Shown here: piece after piece, positions 61,574 to 64,000 of the stretch
Numbering within the stretch: the first letter of the stretch is position 1
Layout: each line of letters starts with the position of its first letter
Source of the DNA: an uncultured Propionibacteriaceae bacterium
GTDB lineage: Bacteria; Actinomycetota; Actinomycetes; Propionibacteriales; Propionibacteriaceae
Assembly: GCA_937965785.1 (NCBI GenBank)
Contig: CALCKT010000011.1
Coordinates: forward strand, 62,001-126,000
DNA length: 64,000 nucleotides
Direction of reading: 5' to 3'
Position numbers and translations under genes: made by a program
The notes under the pieces: model-generated
What the model saw: the letters and a program-made list of their open reading frames with translations, nothing else
The model's database searches: none
Told to the model about the DNA's origin: nothing

Positions 61574-63368
61574 TCGCAACAAACCTTCGATGCGGCGCAG
61601 CTTGAAGCTGGTCGCGCCCGACGTCGCCCCGCATCGCGCGCTCATCCTGTTCGGTGTGATCGCGCTGCTGATGGAGGTGGCCTTCCGGGTGCTGGAGCCG
61701 TGGCCCCTGAAGATCGTCGTCGATGCGGTGACGGCATTCCGGGGCGCGAAGGTCTCCCACCAGCCGGCGAGCGCCGAGCTGCTGATCGGGTGCGGTGTTG
61801 TGCTGCTGCTGATCGTGGGGTTGCGTGCCCTCAGCAACTACCTGGCCACCATCTGCTTCGCGCTGGTCGGCTCCCGGGCCGCCACGTCGCTGCGGGCCCG
61901 CGTGTTCCGGCACGTCCAGGGCCTGTCCCAGCAGTTCCACGCCCGCAACCGCAGCGCCGACACCGTGCAGCGGATAGTCGGTGACGTCGCGCGGATGCAG
62001 GAGGTCGCGATCACCGCAGGGATGCCGCTGATGGCCAACGTCGCGACGTTGCTGGTGATGGTCGTTGTGATGTTCTTCCTCGACCCGCTGCTCGCCACCG
62101 TCGTGCTGGCGGCGGTCGTGGCCTTCGCGGTGACCTCGGGGCCGACCTCGCGGAAGATCACCGACGCGTCCCGCCAGACCCGAAAGGGTGAGGGGCATCT
62201 GGCCAACACCGCCCAGGAGTCCCTCGCTTCGATCCGTGTGGTGCAGGCCTACGGGCTGGAAGACATGGTGGAGGAGAACTTCACCTCCGCGAACCGCACG
62301 TCGCTGCGGGAAGGGGTGCGGTCGCGCCGCTACGCCGCCAGGCTGGAGCGTGCCACCGACTTCATCGTCGGCCTGGCGACCGCGATCGTGCTGGTCGGCG
62401 GCGGGCTGCGGGTGATGCAGGGCGCGATGAGCCCCGGTGACCTGGTGTTGTTCATCACCTACCTGCGCACCACCATGAAACCGCTGCGTGACATGGCCAA
62501 GTACACGGGCCGTATCGCCCGGGCCAGCGCGTCGGGGGAGCGGGTCGCCGACCTGATGGAGATCACCCCCGACGTCGCCACCCCCGATGAGCCGGTGCGG
62601 CCCAGCGCCGTGTTGGGTGCGGTGCAGTTCGACCAGGTCGTCACCGAGTACGACGGCGTCGAGGTGCTGCACGGCCTCAGCCTGGACATCCAGCCCGGCG
62701 AACGGATCGCGATCATCGGGCCGTCCGGGGCGGGCAAGTCCACCCTCGTGTCGCTGCTGGTGCGGGCCATCGACCCGGTGACCGGGTGCGTGCGGCTCGA
62801 CGGGCACCGTCTGACCGACCTCGACCTGACCCAGCTGCGCGCCAGCATCTCCCTGCTGCACCAGGAGGCGGTGCTGTTCACCGGCACCATCCGCGAGAAC
62901 ATTCGCATGGGCCGCGCGGACGCCACCGACGCGGAGGTGGAGGATGCCGCCCGCGCCGCCAACGCCCACGACTTCATCATGGAACAACCCGACGGTTACG
63001 ACACCGTCGTGGGAGAACGCGGCGGCACCCTCTCCGGCGGTCAGCGGCAGCGGATCGCGATCGCCCGGGCGCTGCTGCGACGCTCCCCCGTCGTGGTGCT
63101 CGACGAAGCCACCACCGGTCTCGACCCCGAGGCGGCGAGCCTGGTGCTGGACGCCATCGACCGTCTCGCCGCGGGCCGTACCACCCTGGCCATCACCCAC
63201 GACGCCGAGGTGGCGCTCAGGGCGACGCGGGTGGTGTGGCTCGAGGATGGCCGCATCCGGCTCGACGCCACCCCGGAGGAACTCATCGCCAACAGCGAAG
63301 TGTTCCGGGCCTGGGTGGAGGCCAGCGGTCGCGACATGGACTCCATCAAGGTAGGGAGCCCGCAGTGA
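61566..63368 (+). CDS. ABC exporter, fused membrane and ATPase domains
   Basis: A 600-residue half-transporter: six helices in residues 1-340 with the type-1 exporter fold, then ATPase with Walker A GPSGAGKST (385-393), signature LSGGQRQR (489-496), Walker B VVVLDEATTGLD and switch His in AITHD. It would work as a homodimer. Embedded among glycosyltransferases it probably flips or exports their product. It starts 8 bases inside the glycosyltransferase gene and its stop overlaps the next start as GTGA. Confidence 0.9.
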   Translation: MADRNKPSMRRSLKLVAPDVAPHRALILFGVIALLMEVAFRVLEPWPLKIVVDAVTAFRGAKVSHQPASAELLIGCGVVLLLIVGLRALSNYLATICFALVGSRAATSLRARVFRHVQGLSQQFHARNRSADTVQRIVGDVARMQEVAITAGMPLMANVATLLVMVVVMFFLDPLLATVVLAAVVAFAVTSGPTSRKITDASRQTRKGEGHLANTAQESLASIRVVQAYGLEDMVEENFTSANRTSLREGVRSRRYAARLERATDFIVGLATAIVLVGGGLRVMQGAMSPGDLVLFITYLRTTMKPLRDMAKYTGRIARASASGERVADLMEITPDVATPDEPVRPSAVLGAVQFDQVVTEYDGVEVLHGLSLDIQPGERIAIIGPSGAGKSTLVSLLVRAIDPVTGCVRLDGHRLTDLDLTQLRASISLLHQEAVLFTGTIRENIRMGRADATDAEVEDAARAANAHDFIMEQPDGYDTVVGERGGTLSGGQRQRIAIARALLRRSPVVVLDEATTGLDPEAASLVLDAIDRLAAGRTTLAITHDAEVALRATRVVWLEDGRIRLDATPEELIANSEVFRAWVEASGRDMDSIKVGSPQ

Positions 63369-64000
63369 AAACCAAAAAACTCGTCACCCGTGTCCTCGAC
63401 ACCAGCTGGCTCAGCGAGCAGGCAGGACGTCCTGTCCGGGCCGCCCGGCTGCGGATCAAACCCCGCACCTCGCTGGTCGTCGGCCTCGACGACCCCGACG
63501 GCCACCCGGTCGGCTGGCTGCGTCTCCTGTGGCCCGTCAGCCACAACAAGGCCGCCCAGACCCGCAGGAAAGCCGGTGAACTGGGCCTGGAAACCACCGA
63601 ACACGAACTCGGGGAGCTGCTGGTGCAAACCGGCCCGCTGCCCGCCGACCCGAAACTGCTGAAACGCATCGCCACCGCGTCCGCGGAGCTCGGGGGCTGG
63701 GAGGCCTCGCGGGTGCTGCGCTACAACCCGCTGCGCAGGGTGGTGGTGCGTGACGGGATGCGCGTGGTGCGGGTCGCGACCAGTCGGGACAGGGGGGTGG
63801 CCTTCGACCGTTTCTTGGCGGGGGTGGTCGAGGCCCCCCGCCGTCTCGACGACGGAGCCCTGGAGGGCGTCAGCGTCCACACCTTCACAGGCGACCTGGA
63901 CCTCTTCGAATTCCTCGATGAAAACCGGCCGAGCCGGGGCGCGAGTGATTCTGATGGAAGTTGGTTGAGCCGGGCTGCGAGCGAAGCGAGCGGCCCGTGT
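63365..64000 (+). CDS. Partial gene after the ABC exporter, possibly phosphotransferase-like
   Basis: GTG 63365 overlaps the exporter stop (GTGA). The frame stays open to the window end, 212 codons. Features: MKTKKLVTRVLDTSWLSEQA, KPRTSLVVGLDDPDGHPVGW, and VLRYNPLRRVVVRDG; the last resembles the N-terminal lobe of aminoglycoside-phosphotransferase-like kinases, but the catalytic part would lie beyond the window, so this is tentative. The last 44 bases are a copy of repeat family A read in frame. Confidence 0.6.
   Translation, partial: MKTKKLVTRVLDTSWLSEQAGRPVRAARLRIKPRTSLVVGLDDPDGHPVGWLRLLWPVSHNKAAQTRRKAGELGLETTEHELGELLVQTGPLPADPKLLKRIATASAELGGWEASRVLRYNPLRRVVVRDGMRVVRVATSRDRGVAFDRFLAGVVEAPRRLDDGALEGVSVHTFTGDLDLFEFLDENRPSRGASDSDGSWLSRAASEASGPC
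63957..64000. repeat. Dispersed repeat family A, left arm cut by the window edge
   Basis: GAAGTTGGTTGAGCCGGGCT followed by GCGAGCGAAGCGAGC and GGCCCGTGT. Contains the internal hairpin GCT-GCGAGCGAAGCGAGC typical of the family. Unlike the other large copies it lies inside an open reading frame. Confidence 0.8.

Overview
The window is high-GC DNA with dense, tightly overlapping genes, many GTG starts and a mycothiol gene (mshB-like). It therefore comes from an actinobacterium. A Propionibacteriaceae-like species is my best guess from the gene set, but the genus cannot be fixed from the sequence alone. About 55 protein genes, one clear cobalamin riboswitch, several intrinsic terminators and two families of dispersed palindromic repeats are visible. 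I saw no rRNA, tRNA, insertion sequence or CRISPR array.

Layout, left to right. 1-803: 3' part of an AbiEii-type toxin. 974-4276: translationally coupled operon of a methyltransferase plus a NitT/TauT-type ABC importer. 4289-5824: TPR-like protein. 5905-9085: vitamin B12 importer (btuC-btuD-btuF order) under a cobalamin riboswitch. 9139-10032: mshB. 10294-12547: three paralogous proline-rich membrane proteins. 12693-15056: glycogen debranching enzyme. 15383-18008: small membrane protein, aldo/keto reductase, and an SPFH protein coupled to a ribbon-helix-helix protein. 18352-27018: divergent myo-inositol catabolism locus (iolE-like, iolG and a transaldolase-family gene on the minus strand; GntR regulator; iolC, iolB, iolD on the plus strand) with a hicAB module next to the regulator. 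27186-32209: a drug-type ABC exporter and a large LuxR-type regulator. 32557-35587: a four-gene SPFH/zinc-ribbon operon of unknown function. 35798-40403: MFS transporter, a small protein and a DUF2339-like membrane protein. 40589-44991: sugar ABC importer with a GH29 alpha-L-fucosidase behind a LacI-type operator. 45383-49150: CotH-like lipoprotein, MNT nucleotidyltransferase with a broken HEPN partner, GNAT, and an old-yellow-enzyme reductase. 49379-53575: putative exopolysaccharide operon (PIG-L deacetylase, ATP-grasp, PgaC-like glycosyltransferase, Tat lipoprotein). 54050-57668: a decayed sugar-binding protein, two unrecognised genes and yaaA. 58075-64000: three glycosyltransferases, an ABC exporter and a partial gene, one coupled operon.

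Together the genes describe a saccharolytic, host- or biofilm-associated lifestyle: uptake of fucosides or other glycans, inositol and B12, glycogen turnover, and synthesis of at least two surface or exported glycoconjugates. The features most worth following up are the two repeat families (one pair brackets the CotH gene in inverted orientation), the SPFH/zinc-ribbon operon, and the PIG-L/ATP-grasp/PgaC-like operon.
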